From positions 1 to 34,501 of the forward strand of contig NYUD01000022.1 of the NCBI GenBank assembly GCA_002683825.1: a stretch of 34,501 nt of DNA, written 5' to 3'. The position numbers were made by a program, and so were the translations under genes. Below the pieces are notes generated by a model. The model was not told where the DNA came from, did no database searches, and saw nothing but the letters and a program-made list of their open reading frames with translations. Source of the stretch: Planctomycetota bacterium (GTDB lineage: Bacteria > Planctomycetota > UBA1135 > GCA-002686595). Shown here piece by piece: positions 8,191 to 16,455 of the stretch; the stretch's first letter is position 1; every line of letters starts with the position of its first letter.

Positions 8191-8392
8191 CATGGGGTGG
8201 GCAGAGCGTCCCCTGGCTTCCTGGACGGCCTCCTGAGGTGGGGGAAGGGCTTTTCTTGACGTGCGAGCCCCAGGGGCAAGAGGTTTTTGCCAGAATCGAT
8301 CAACCGTTGGATGTACGGGGACACTCCCTGTCCGAAGCCCCCTGCCCGCTCTACTTCGAAACGCCAGGATGCCGAATCAGGACGCCTTCCCC

Positions 8393-10267
8393 ATGAGAAC
8401 GATGTATGACGTACCCCCGACCACAATAGCGGGCTTGTCGGTATCCGCAGCCGTCCACGCGCTCGCGCTCGCCCTGCTCGCTTCTCCGACCCAGGCCCAG
8501 TTCGACGGCGGGAACGCCCACTCCTTCGATCTGTACTCGGAAACCGGTGAGATGGGCGTCCCCTCCTCCTCGGCCAAGGGCCACCTCTTCGGCGACCTGG
8601 GGATCGATGTCATCGTGCTGTTCGATGAGACTCCGATGGTGTTCAAGGCACCGGAGGTCTACCGCTCGCGCTCGGATCTCCCGGTCGTGGCGACCGACCT
8701 CGCGGTCTATCCACGCTTTCCCGCCAGCCCCGATTGGATCTTCGTCGTCGGCCCGGACGGCCTGACCCGCTGGATCTGGGACGGGGCGGCATTCGTCGAC
8801 AGCTCGCCGGTGGACCAGAGTGGCTCGCCCTGGCTCGGTGCCGTCGACATCGGTACCGCCGACATCGACGGAGACGCCGACATGGACCTGTACGGCGTCA
8901 ACGCCGCACGCGACCGGGTTCTCCTGTCGCGTTTCGTCGCCCAGGTCTGGGACAACACCATCTCGACGCCCATTCCCCAACCCATCCTCGCCGTCGAACC
9001 GGTCGAGTGGGACGCGATTCCCTCACAAGAGCTTGCGGTCCGAACGGCCGGCTGGCTTTACATCGTGGACTACCTCGGCAACGTCATCGATTTCCAGCCG
9101 ATGGATCAGAGCGGCGAACTGATGCGTGTGATCGACGTCCCGCAAGCCACCAACCAGGCGCTCTGTCTCTTCTTCGACGGTCCCCTGGGACCGCACCAGC
9201 GGCTGGACGTGGTTTCCAGCGGTCTACTGCACCAGTCGATCGATCTCGGCAGCCTGGGAACCGTGGGGCTCCAGCTCGGTGATCTGGACCGCGACCTCGA
9301 TACGGATCTCGTGCTGAGCCACACGGACGGCGCGACGCTCCAGCTCTGGAAGGCCGATCTGGTCGGGGGTCTGCTCAACTTCTCACATACCGCCACCGAC
9401 GACATCGTCGTCACGGGGTGGACTTCGAGCCAGCTGAACGAAGCGACCCCCGCCGTGGCGGACTTCGACCACGACTCGGATCTCGACGTGGTTTTCGCAC
9501 CCGTCGGCGCCGATCGGATCGACATGAACGCCAACGGCACGTTCGACGAGACGACTCTGATGTGCAGCCTCAAGGAAGTGTCGATGGACGTGAATTCTTC
9601 CGGAAATGGGAGATTCTTCGTCACCTTGAACGTCCCCGCCGCCGCCCAGCCCAACCCGGTACCGAGCATCTGGACCGACGTCATGGTGGACACTTGGCGC
9701 CAGCCGCGCTTCGACTACTTGATGGAGCAGGATGCGTTCGACGCCACGGACTGCCTCCCCATCGTCAGCGGCGAGGTGATCGTCGAGATCCAGACGACGT
9801 ATGACCAATGGTTCGAGGACATCTTTCACATCGAAGTCCACCTGGTCGAACGCCAGGCCGGAGTGACGATCAACCAGGGGCCGGGCTACACCGCCATGAT
9901 CGGCCTTGCGCAACCGATCCTGGCCCTGTGGGAGATCGAGGGACTGACCAACGGCGGAGGCATGCCCGAGTTTTTCTTCGTGGTACCGCCCGAATTCCTT
10001 TTCCCCTACACCGGCGGTACGCCGACGCATATCCGCGGTCAACAGACGCCGGGTGACGGTGGGATGAGGCTGCCGGGGATGGGGAAGCCACCTATTCCGC
10101 CGGCCCCGCCCCCCTCTCCCCCTGGCACACCGAACCCGCTCTTCGACGGCCACGAGATACGCTATGAAACCGGTGACTCCGAGGTTTCGGGAGGCGGATC
10201 CGGGGGCTTGCCGGACATACCCGCGTGGCCCACCAACTACCCGCCCATTCCCCCGCCCCCTCCGTGA
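8393..10267 (+). CDS. Secreted FG-GAP/VCBS repeat protein with proline-rich tail
   Basis: This 624-residue protein has a signal peptide ending near Ala-Gln-Ala-Gln (about residues 33-36). Three FG-GAP/VCBS-type calcium-binding blades are clear: DIDGDADMDLYG (about 154), GDLDRDLDTDLVLS (about 297) and ADFDHDSDLDVVFAP (about 356), the mark of an integrin-alpha-like propeller. The last ~75 residues are very rich in proline and glycine and end in a run of prolines. An in-frame ATG at 8369 is an alternative start; 8393 was chosen because it puts the hydrophobic segment closest to the N-terminus. The protein is paralogous to the one at 31111, sharing the repeats, a conserved T-W-R / I-E-V-H-L strand region and a Pro-rich end. 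Probable role is extracellular binding or adhesion; the ligand is unknown. Confidence 0.85.
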   Translation: MRTMYDVPPTTIAGLSVSAAVHALALALLASPTQAQFDGGNAHSFDLYSETGEMGVPSSSAKGHLFGDLGIDVIVLFDETPMVFKAPEVYRSRSDLPVVATDLAVYPRFPASPDWIFVVGPDGLTRWIWDGAAFVDSSPVDQSGSPWLGAVDIGTADIDGDADMDLYGVNAARDRVLLSRFVAQVWDNTISTPIPQPILAVEPVEWDAIPSQELAVRTAGWLYIVDYLGNVIDFQPMDQSGELMRVIDVPQATNQALCLFFDGPLGPHQRLDVVSSGLLHQSIDLGSLGTVGLQLGDLDRDLDTDLVLSHTDGATLQLWKADLVGGLLNFSHTATDDIVVTGWTSSQLNEATPAVADFDHDSDLDVVFAPVGADRIDMNANGTFDETTLMCSLKEVSMDVNSSGNGRFFVTLNVPAAAQPNPVPSIWTDVMVDTWRQPRFDYLMEQDAFDATDCLPIVSGEVIVEIQTTYDQWFEDIFHIEVHLVERQAGVTINQGPGYTAMIGLAQPILALWEIEGLTNGGGMPEFFFVVPPEFLFPYTGGTPTHIRGQQTPGDGGMRLPGMGKPPIPPAPPPSPPGTPNPLFDGHEIRYETGDSEVSGGGSGGLPDIPAWPTNYPPIPPPPP

Positions 10268-10300
10268 TCTCGCGCCTCTAATGGCGCTGGGCCAGGCCTT

Positions 10301-10340
10301 GGAAAAAGGCCGTGCGACGAGGTCATCGCCGCACGGCCTT
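10301..10340 (-). terminator. Intrinsic terminator between convergent genes
   Basis: AAGGCCGTGCG (10306-10316) pairs with CGCACGGCCTT (10330-10340). Read leftward, the hairpin is followed by TTTTT (complement of 10303-10307), which makes it a proper terminator for the leftward gene at 10367-11776. It may also stop the rightward FG-GAP gene, which ends at 10267. Confidence 0.75.
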
Positions 10341-10366
10341 CGGTCGGTGAATCGCTGATGGTGTGC

Positions 10367-11776
10367 TCAGAAGGTTCCGACGACTCCGCCGGCGGCGGAG
10401 GAGAACCAGGGATCAAGCAATCCGGCACCCAGGGGTAGGTCGCCGAAGACGAGCGACTGGGCGAACCAGGGCATACCTACCAGGGCGCATGCCGGAGGCA
10501 CCGCGGCACTGAAGGATGCCGGAATGCCGCCCCCCAGGTGGGGAGCAGGGAAGAAGTTGGCGATGAACCCACCGCCTACCAGGAGTTCGGAGAATCCCGC
10601 AGGCACACCGAAGAAGGCGAGGCCCGCATCCAGGACCAGACCGGCGTTGTTCGCACGCATGAGGATGACCCAGGGGCCACCTGCGCGCACCGCTTGTGGG
10701 ATGAGGGTCGCGGTCCAGGCCCCTCCTATCACCACGGTGCTGGTGACCATCGTGTCGAGATTGATGCCGATGCCGTTATAGGAAAAAACGGTGGCGGCCG
10801 CCGGCGGGCAGCCCGGTCGCAAGACTTCGAGAGCGTTCAGGTTCTCGTTCGGCGCCAGTCCGAGGACCGGTGCGGGTGTGTGGGGAGCGAAAACTCCGGC
10901 TCCCACGCGCACCAGAACGTCGCCGTCGATCGCACCGGTGAAGGACACGCTGTACTGAAGCAGGTGCGTGCTCGGCGGAGGGGCCAAACCCGCAATGCTC
11001 GGACCGACGATGCCCGGTGCGATCACGCCCCCGCCCGCACCGATGGGCCCGGTGGAACCGAGACAGTTGAGCGCATCGAGGTTGAGATTCGGGATGCCCA
11101 GGTTCGCGGCCGTTGCGGGACCGGCACCCGCGAGCGTGGCGACGATCGGGACACCACCCATGAGATCGGAGTAAAGGATGGCTCCAGGGCCCGCGCCGAT
11201 GAATCCCAGCGTGGGAGAGCCGGGCCTCAGCGAGAAGTAGACGCCCGTGGCGAGCATCGGATCACCGTAGTCGAAGGCGTCGAGGTCGATGCAACCCCCG
11301 GCCACGCAGGGGGAGGGCCAGGAGGCATTGTTCTCGTCGCCGGTCCCCGTTCCCGCGGCATAGCCCTGGCCCGGGGGCGCCAGCAGGTTACCGGCGGCCG
11401 CGGTCGGGTCCTGAACGAAGATGTCCCCGCTCGCGGACGGGGGGCCGCCGGGCGCGGTGTCGATGGCGAACTCGAACGCAACGCCGGTGCCGGGCATGCC
11501 CATCGTCATCAGATCCGGCGAGAAGACGATGGTATGCAACGCTCCGATGTCCTGGTCGTCGCCATAGGAGAGGGCGTCGATCTCGTCGTTAGGAAGCAAT
11601 CCCATGGCGGCCATGGGAATCGCGACCACGGGCACACCGGGGAACGCTTCGGTGAGGATTCCAGGCGGAGCGAGGCCGGGGGTCAGGAAGCGGTCGTGAT
11701 CGAAGCTGGTCTGGGCCACGGTCGTGGCCCCGAGGGTGAGAAGAAGGGAGAAGGAAAGGGTGGCGTGCTTCTGCAT
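10367..11776 (-). CDS. Secreted repeat protein with Asp-Ala-Leu repeat units
   Basis: This 469-residue protein has a signal peptide (Met-Gln-Lys-His, hydrophobic run, Val-Ala-Gln at about 20-22). The mature part holds a degenerate repeat marked by Asn/Asp-x-Ile/Leu-Asp/Asn-Ala-Leu/Phe followed by Gly-Asp and a F-S-x-D/R strand; instances are DEIDALSYGDDQD, CIDLDAFDYGDP, LNLDALNCLG and ENLNALEVLRPG. The C-terminal ~90 residues are a glycine-rich beta domain similar in style to the ends of other secreted proteins in this window. The ATG at 11776 was preferred over an in-frame codon at 11815 because it starts the signal peptide. No Shine-Dalgarno is evident. Function is unknown; probably cell surface. 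Confidence 0.8.
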   Translation of the reverse strand: MQKHATLSFSLLLTLGATTVAQTSFDHDRFLTPGLAPPGILTEAFPGVPVVAIPMAAMGLLPNDEIDALSYGDDQDIGALHTIVFSPDLMTMGMPGTGVAFEFAIDTAPGGPPSASGDIFVQDPTAAAGNLLAPPGQGYAAGTGTGDENNASWPSPCVAGGCIDLDAFDYGDPMLATGVYFSLRPGSPTLGFIGAGPGAILYSDLMGGVPIVATLAGAGPATAANLGIPNLNLDALNCLGSTGPIGAGGGVIAPGIVGPSIAGLAPPPSTHLLQYSVSFTGAIDGDVLVRVGAGVFAPHTPAPVLGLAPNENLNALEVLRPGCPPAAATVFSYNGIGINLDTMVTSTVVIGGAWTATLIPQAVRAGGPWVILMRANNAGLVLDAGLAFFGVPAGFSELLVGGGFIANFFPAPHLGGGIPASFSAAVPPACALVGMPWFAQSLVFGDLPLGAGLLDPWFSSAAGGVVGTF

Positions 11777-11892
11777 GGCTGGCGTTCGGAAAGGGGATTG
11801 GAATTGCGGGGGCAATCCCCCACCTCACTTACCGAAGCGAGAATCCCCTGCGGGGGGGGGCAGGGAAAAATTCCTGCGCCACAGAGCAGGGG

Positions 11893-11974
11893 AAAATCGG
11901 TGTTGGTGCACCGATAAGGGGGGGTCGGAAGTCCCCGGCTCCCACGACCAGAGGCCCCTACCGCCTACTGGTCG
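11893..11974 (-). terminator. Two hairpins downstream of the beta-hydroxylase-like gene
   Basis: The 306-base gap 11777-12082 holds no gene. It contains a hairpin with arms CGACCAG/CTGGTCG plus inner AGGC/GCCT (11945-11974) and a smaller one with ATCGGTG/CACCGAT (11896-11915) that, read leftward, is followed by TTTT (complement of 11893-11896). The second is a weak intrinsic terminator for the leftward gene at 12083. The stretch also carries an 8-base G-run near 11853. Confidence 0.45.
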
Positions 11975-12082
11975 GGGCCATCCATCCCGGTCATCCGGAC
12001 CAAGGGCTCATGAACGCAGGAGGGTGCACAAGGTCTCGAATCGTCTTCCGAGGCGCAACATCGGTGATCAACCGCCGAAGGA

Positions 12083-12619
12083 CTACGTGGGTCCGTGGAC
12101 CCCCACGGGCTTGTTCGCTTCCTCCATGAGGACATCGACAAAAAGGACGATTCGCGGTGTCTCCCCTTCGTTGGCGGCGCCGTGCTCGATTCGTGGATCG
12201 AAGCCGACACAGCGGCCCATTTCGACAGACAATTTCTGCTCCCCTACCTGGAGCCAGGCATCCCTGCCGGCCTCGAGAGCCAGGTGGAACCGGAGGAAGC
12301 GGGGGTCCTGAGCATCTCTGTGCGGTTGTAGCTGCGTCCCCGCCTCCATGTAGAGAAAGGCGGAGACGAGCAAACCAGGGATACGTTCTATCACCGCCCG
12401 CGTCCCGGGGCACTCGCGAGCATTGACGTCGAACGAAGCGGCGCGCGCGGGATCCAGCGCGTCAAAGAGCCCGAAGCCTACCCAGCTTCCTCGTTCGATC
12501 AGGTCGTTGGCGATGCTGATGTAGCGATCGGAGGAGATCCGACGCATCTCCTCTGCAACCTGCGGAGCATGTAGCTCGAGGTAGGGAATGACCGGATAGC
12601 AATCTGCGCGCAAGAACAC
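12083..12619 (-). CDS. Aspartyl/asparaginyl beta-hydroxylase-like 2-oxoglutarate/Fe(II) oxygenase
   Basis: This 178-residue protein matches the small bacterial form of the aspartyl/asparaginyl beta-hydroxylase fold. The iron triad reads His100-Arg-Asp102 (LQPHRD) and His146 (RIEHGAAN). Arg156 in TPRIVLFVDV is where the family binds 2-oxoglutarate. The strand RFHLALE between them is also typical. Expected reaction: hydroxylation of a protein or small-molecule substrate with O2 and 2-oxoglutarate in the cytoplasm; the substrate is unknown. The start is GTG at 12619, the only good candidate before the conserved part, with no clear Shine-Dalgarno. It is divergent from the GNAT gene. A frameshifted copy of its 3' half lies at 17559-17775. 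Confidence 0.88.
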   Translation of the reverse strand: MFLRADCYPVIPYLELHAPQVAEEMRRISSDRYISIANDLIERGSWVGFGLFDALDPARAASFDVNARECPGTRAVIERIPGLLVSAFLYMEAGTQLQPHRDAQDPRFLRFHLALEAGRDAWLQVGEQKLSVEMGRCVGFDPRIEHGAANEGETPRIVLFVDVLMEEANKPVGVHGPT

Positions 12620-12636
12620 GGCAAATAAAATAACAT

Positions 12637-12649
12637 CCTTCGGCGAAGG
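12637..12649. promoter_or_regulatory. Palindrome between divergent hydroxylase and GNAT genes
   Basis: CCTTCGGCGAAGG is a perfect 6-bp inverted repeat around one base, in the AT-richer 120-base gap between the GTG at 12619 and the ATG at 12740. It could be an operator for either gene or simply a short hairpin in a leader. No matching regulator gene is adjacent. Confidence 0.25.
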
Positions 12650-12739
12650 CCGTCATTTTTCGCCGGTCGTGACATTTAGGAATAGCTCTTCGCAAGCCAT
12701 CCGATGATCACGGACGACGAGAGATGCCCTGGGGCAACG

Positions 12740-13738
12740 ATGAAAAAAGATGCCGAGTACGTCATTCGCTCCTATCAGCCGGGAGATGAAGCGGCATTAC
12801 TCGCTCTTCACAACAGCGCCTTTGACGGTGCCGTGCCGCGATCCCTCGAACACTGGCGCTGGCGCTTCTTGCAAAACCCCCTGGGCTTTCCCGAGATCAC
12901 CCTGGCCATCAACGACGAGGGTCGTTGCACCGCCGTCTACGCCGCCATCTCTCACCACCTCCTCCTGAACGGCAAGCCGATACTGGGGGGACTGCAGACG
13001 GACGTGGCCATCGCCCCCGATCACAGGACCGGGCTCGCCGGCGGCCGCCAATTCGTCTCGGTGGGCAAGCTCTTTCGCGAGCGCTTCGTGACTCCACAAA
13101 CCGGAGTCGAATGGGGATTTCCCGAACCTCCCCTCCAACGCATCTGCATACGCTACTTGAAGGTCGGCGTTCTCCGCGACGTGGTGTTCCTGTGCCGCCC
13201 GGCCGAACGCAAGCTCTCCTTTGCGTGCCCGGAACTGGAGACCCACCGGGTCGAGCGTTTCTCCGGCGAGGTGGACGAACTCTGGGATCGCTGCAAGTCC
13301 GACCACGTCCTGGCCACGATTCGCAATGCGGCCTATCTCAACTGGCGCTATGCGGATCATCCCGACATTGACTACGGGCTGGTCGAGGTCCGCGAGCCCC
13401 AGACGCGCCGGTTACGCGGAGTCGCCGTATTCCGAGAGGGCGGCTGGGATCACCAGTTGCTTTCGATCATGGACTGGCTGTGCCCCTTCAAGGACAGGGA
13501 GGTCGAAGCCCGGCTACTACATCATCTGGCCCACGAGACGAAAACGCGGGCAAAGCTGTACCTGATCGCATGGATGCCCTCCCCCGGCCCCGTGTTCCAC
13601 CGGTTTCAGCAGGACTACGGCTTCCTCGCCAAGGTAACGCCCTTCCAGGAATCCTACCGCAGCTGGAGCAAGGGCGCCGATCGTCGCTGGCTGGCCGACC
13701 ATTGGTATCAGACGATGGGTGACATCGACTTCTTCTGA
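12740..13738 (+). CDS. GNAT-like acyltransferase family protein
   Basis: This protein of about 332 residues begins with a typical GNAT opening (YVIRSYQPGDEAALLALHN), followed by an S-L-E-H-W-R-W-R-F segment and a strand around V-Y-A-A-I-S-H. Its C-terminal half has a second fold with a L-N-W-R-Y segment, as in bacterial proteins that acylate glycan or amino sugar substrates. Acetyl-CoA use is inferred from the family; the acceptor is not known. The ATG at 12740 has a G-rich stretch about five bases upstream; an ATG at 12704 is an alternative. Its stop (13736-13738) lies one base before the ATG of the glycosyltransferase, so the two are co-transcribed, which points to carbohydrate modification. 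Confidence 0.75.
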   Translation: MKKDAEYVIRSYQPGDEAALLALHNSAFDGAVPRSLEHWRWRFLQNPLGFPEITLAINDEGRCTAVYAAISHHLLLNGKPILGGLQTDVAIAPDHRTGLAGGRQFVSVGKLFRERFVTPQTGVEWGFPEPPLQRICIRYLKVGVLRDVVFLCRPAERKLSFACPELETHRVERFSGEVDELWDRCKSDHVLATIRNAAYLNWRYADHPDIDYGLVEVREPQTRRLRGVAVFREGGWDHQLLSIMDWLCPFKDREVEARLLHHLAHETKTRAKLYLIAWMPSPGPVFHRFQQDYGFLAKVTPFQESYRSWSKGADRRWLADHWYQTMGDIDFF

Positions 13739-13739
13739 G

Positions 13740-14882
13740 ATGCGCTTCGGTATCGACCTTTCGATCATCGTCGTCAACTACAACACCGGCGAGCTCTTGC
13801 TCTCCTTTCTCGAGTCGCTCTCCACGCAGACGACGCTGCGCCTGGAACGGATCGTCGTCGATAACGCTTCCACGGAGGATCCACACCACTTTCTGGAGAC
13901 GGCCGAGGGGCTTGCGGATCGAGTTCTGCGTTCGCCCGAGAACCTCGGATACGCCGGCGGCTGCAATCTGGGGCTATCGGAAGCTTCCGGCCGCTTCGTG
14001 GTCTTCGCCAACGCGGACACGCGTGTTCTCGGTCGCGCCCTCGAGACCTTGGTGAAGCATCTCGAAGCTCATCCGAAGACAGGGCTCGCGGAACCACGCA
14101 CCTATCTGGACGATGAGAAGACCTTCTTCATTCCGGAATTTCGCGCCCTGGGCCTACGCGATCTCATCGATGATGCACTGCTACGTACGTTTCCGAACTG
14201 GGCTCGCGGGCTCCACCGCAGGCGACTGCAAGACAACCTGGCGTGCTGGCGTTGCAACGAGCCGCGCCGCCAAACGGCGCTGACCGGCGCCTTCATTGCC
14301 GCTCGCCGTGAGACGATCGTGTCTCTAGGCGGATTCGACACGGACTACCCGCTGTACTTCGAGGATCAGGATCTCTTCGCCCGCATGCGGCGAGCCGGGC
14401 ACCAGCTGGTTCAGATCCCTGAGGCCGAAGTCGTTCACTACGCCCACCGCAGCACCATCACCGACCTGGAGAACGCCGAGGCCCGGTACGCGGCAGGACG
14501 CCGACGTTATCTACGCCGCCACTGCGGTTGGAGCACGGATCTCTTCGACCGCGGCTTGGCCCGTATCGAGCCGCTCGTGGCCCGCTTACATCCCAATTCG
14601 AGCTGGTTGAGGCGCTTTCGTGACCTCGGCGAACTCACGGAGGCGCCCTCGTTCCCCATCGAGGGCTCCGGAAACCACGTGATTGAGCTCGCGATCGATC
14701 CCTATTTCGTCTTGTCGGCCGGCGCCTTCGGCTCGGGAGAAAGGTTCTTCATTCACCGGGCGGCGTGGAACTCGCTCCTTCCAACGGCCTACTACCTTCG
14801 CGCTTGGGACGCTTCGGGCTCGGAGCTCCGGGCAGCGTACCGTTTCCGGAAACTCCAGGCTCCAACGGCGGGCGCGGATTGA
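13740..14882 (+). CDS. Family 2 glycosyltransferase (rhamnosyltransferase-like)
   Basis: This 380-residue protein carries a GT-A domain: SIIVVNYNTGELL at the N-terminus, then RIVVDNASTED, NLGYAGGCNLGL, FANADTRV in place of the DxD motif, and YFEDQDLFARMRRAG with the Glu-Asp of the catalytic base region. These fit the WbbL/rhamnosyltransferase-like branch of GT2, which adds a sugar from a nucleotide donor to a surface glycan. A C-terminal domain of about 90 residues (from ~290) is not part of the GT fold. The last 134 bases overlap the end of the convergent radical SAM gene. An in-frame ATG at 13719 lies inside the GNAT gene and is less likely. Confidence 0.88.
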   Translation: MRFGIDLSIIVVNYNTGELLLSFLESLSTQTTLRLERIVVDNASTEDPHHFLETAEGLADRVLRSPENLGYAGGCNLGLSEASGRFVVFANADTRVLGRALETLVKHLEAHPKTGLAEPRTYLDDEKTFFIPEFRALGLRDLIDDALLRTFPNWARGLHRRRLQDNLACWRCNEPRRQTALTGAFIAARRETIVSLGGFDTDYPLYFEDQDLFARMRRAGHQLVQIPEAEVVHYAHRSTITDLENAEARYAAGRRRYLRRHCGWSTDLFDRGLARIEPLVARLHPNSSWLRRFRDLGELTEAPSFPIEGSGNHVIELAIDPYFVLSAGAFGSGERFFIHRAAWNSLLPTAYYLRAWDASGSELRAAYRFRKLQAPTAGAD

Positions 14883-16455
14883 AGGTGTCGCCCATGAACG
14901 TCTCGATGTGATCACGATTCTCGGGCAAGACCTCTTCGTGGGGGCCGATGCCGTCGTCCGTTGCGTGGGGCATCGGGTGACCGAACCTATCGTTCAGCCA
15001 CTTCTCGAAGGGGAAGCGGTAGAAATGCCTGCGGATGCGCCAGCGCGCCAAGGGCCTCAAGAGCATGAGAAAGCGAGCCCAGAGAGGCTTGTCGGCAAAG
15101 GCCTTGTCCACGTCGATCAAGAGTGCCAGTGGCGCGTAGAAGTAGTAGACACGGCGCAGGACGGGCTCGTAGCTCTCATCGATCCAGAACATCCGGTCCG
15201 GTTCCATGTCCGTCACGGGGAAGTCTGCCAGCTCTTTCAAGGAAAGCTCTTGCTGATCCTCTCTTGAAAGCTCTTTCCATACATCGTCGACCGCGGAGTC
15301 ACCTCCGGGAACCGGGGTGTAGCGGAACATCTGGAAACGAACCGCGTCGTGGCCGAGGTCCAGAAGCTCGTTCATCAGGTCGAGCGTCTCGTTCAGATCC
15401 TCCTCCGTCTCCGTCGGAATGCCGAACATGAAGTTGGCCTTGATACGAATGCCGTAGGTCACGAAGCGACGCACCGTCTCGGCCGTCTCGTTGACCTGTA
15501 GGTTCTTGCGGATGAGATCCGAGAGCCGCTGGGACCCGGCCTCGACGCCCATCTCGATCTCTGTACAGCCCGACTTCCGCAGTAGGCGGACCTGTTCGTC
15601 CGTCATGGCGCGCAGGTTCTTCTGACGCCCGAGCACCTCGTAGCGCACTCTGAGCCCGCGCTCGAGGATCAGCCTGGAGATGGCCTCTACCCGCCGGACA
15701 TCCGCGCAGTAGTCGGTATCCATTACCTTGAAGGCACGGGCACCGAGACCTTGAAGCGCTTCCATGTCGTCGACGACCCGTTCCGCGGGCAGGGCGGTCC
15801 AGCGACGGGGGTCGAGGCAATAGATCGCGCAGAAATTGCACTCCCCCGGACAACCCCGGCTGGTGAAGAGGTTGATCCAGCCGTGCTGCAGGATGAAATG
15901 TCGTATCCCGACCTTGGCCCAGGGGATCGCCACGGTCTTGCGAATGTCCGGCAGGTGTCCCTTGGGATTGCGCACGATCGCCCCGTTCTCACGCGCATAG
16001 ACCCCGGTCACACCCTCCATGCCTTCTCCGGCGAGCAGGCGATCCGCCACTTCCGGTGCACAGAAGTCTCCCGGTCCGACGATGGCGATGTCGAAATGGG
16101 GTGATTCGAAGACCGAATCGGGGAACAACGAGGGAAACCACCCCCCCATGACGATGGGAACGTCCGGTCGCGCCGCCTTGATCTCTTGCGCAATCGCCAG
16201 GGCGTTGCGGAGCTGGTCCCCGAACTTGGTACCGATTCCGACGAACAGTGCACCGGGAAGATCACGGGCGAGCTTGGCCCGCGCCTCCGGATCGACGCGA
16301 TCGTCGATGGCGCACACCTCGTAACCCGCGTGCATCAACGAACTGGCGATGGCAAAGATGTCGAGCGGCGACCAGAGAGGCCATTGAGGGTCCTGTAGCT
16401 TGGGAAACACCAGGATCACGAGTCCCTTCGGCTCGTCGACGAGTTTCATTCGCAT
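14749..16455 (-). CDS. B12-binding-type radical SAM protein
   Basis: This 568-residue protein has an N-terminal Rossmann-like domain of the B12-binding type (about 10-150; VILVFPKLQDP, then VGIGTKFGDQ and IVMGGWFPSLFPD) and a radical SAM core with the 4Fe-4S motif Cys202-x3-Cys206-x2-Cys209 (SRGCPGECNFC). Downstream are the expected VMDTDY, EMGVEAGSQR and ANFMFGIPTET segments. The cobalamin DxHxxG motif is not obvious, as in many relatives of BchE. It probably does a radical methylation, cyclisation or similar step on an unknown substrate. Its ATG at 16455 overlaps the methyltransferase stop by 10 bases with AAGGCGG six bases upstream; an ATG at 16449 overlaps as ATGA. The last ~45 residues are Pro-rich, low in complexity and lie antisense to the glycosyltransferase end, so they may be a late extension. 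Confidence 0.9.
   Translation of the reverse strand: MRMKLVDEPKGLVILVFPKLQDPQWPLWSPLDIFAIASSLMHAGYEVCAIDDRVDPEARAKLARDLPGALFVGIGTKFGDQLRNALAIAQEIKAARPDVPIVMGGWFPSLFPDSVFESPHFDIAIVGPGDFCAPEVADRLLAGEGMEGVTGVYARENGAIVRNPKGHLPDIRKTVAIPWAKVGIRHFILQHGWINLFTSRGCPGECNFCAIYCLDPRRWTALPAERVVDDMEALQGLGARAFKVMDTDYCADVRRVEAISRLILERGLRVRYEVLGRQKNLRAMTDEQVRLLRKSGCTEIEMGVEAGSQRLSDLIRKNLQVNETAETVRRFVTYGIRIKANFMFGIPTETEEDLNETLDLMNELLDLGHDAVRFQMFRYTPVPGGDSAVDDVWKELSREDQQELSLKELADFPVTDMEPDRMFWIDESYEPVLRRVYYFYAPLALLIDVDKAFADKPLWARFLMLLRPLARWRIRRHFYRFPFEKWLNDRFGHPMPHATDDGIGPHEEVLPENRDHIETFMGDTFNPRPPLEPGVSGNGTLPGAPSPKRPKREGSRPLEGASSTPPGE

Noticed and set aside
10538..11917. 459-codon open frame opposite the Asp-Ala-Leu repeat protein
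   Set aside because: Gly/Arg/Asp/His-rich shadow of a gene with a clear signal peptide and terminator.
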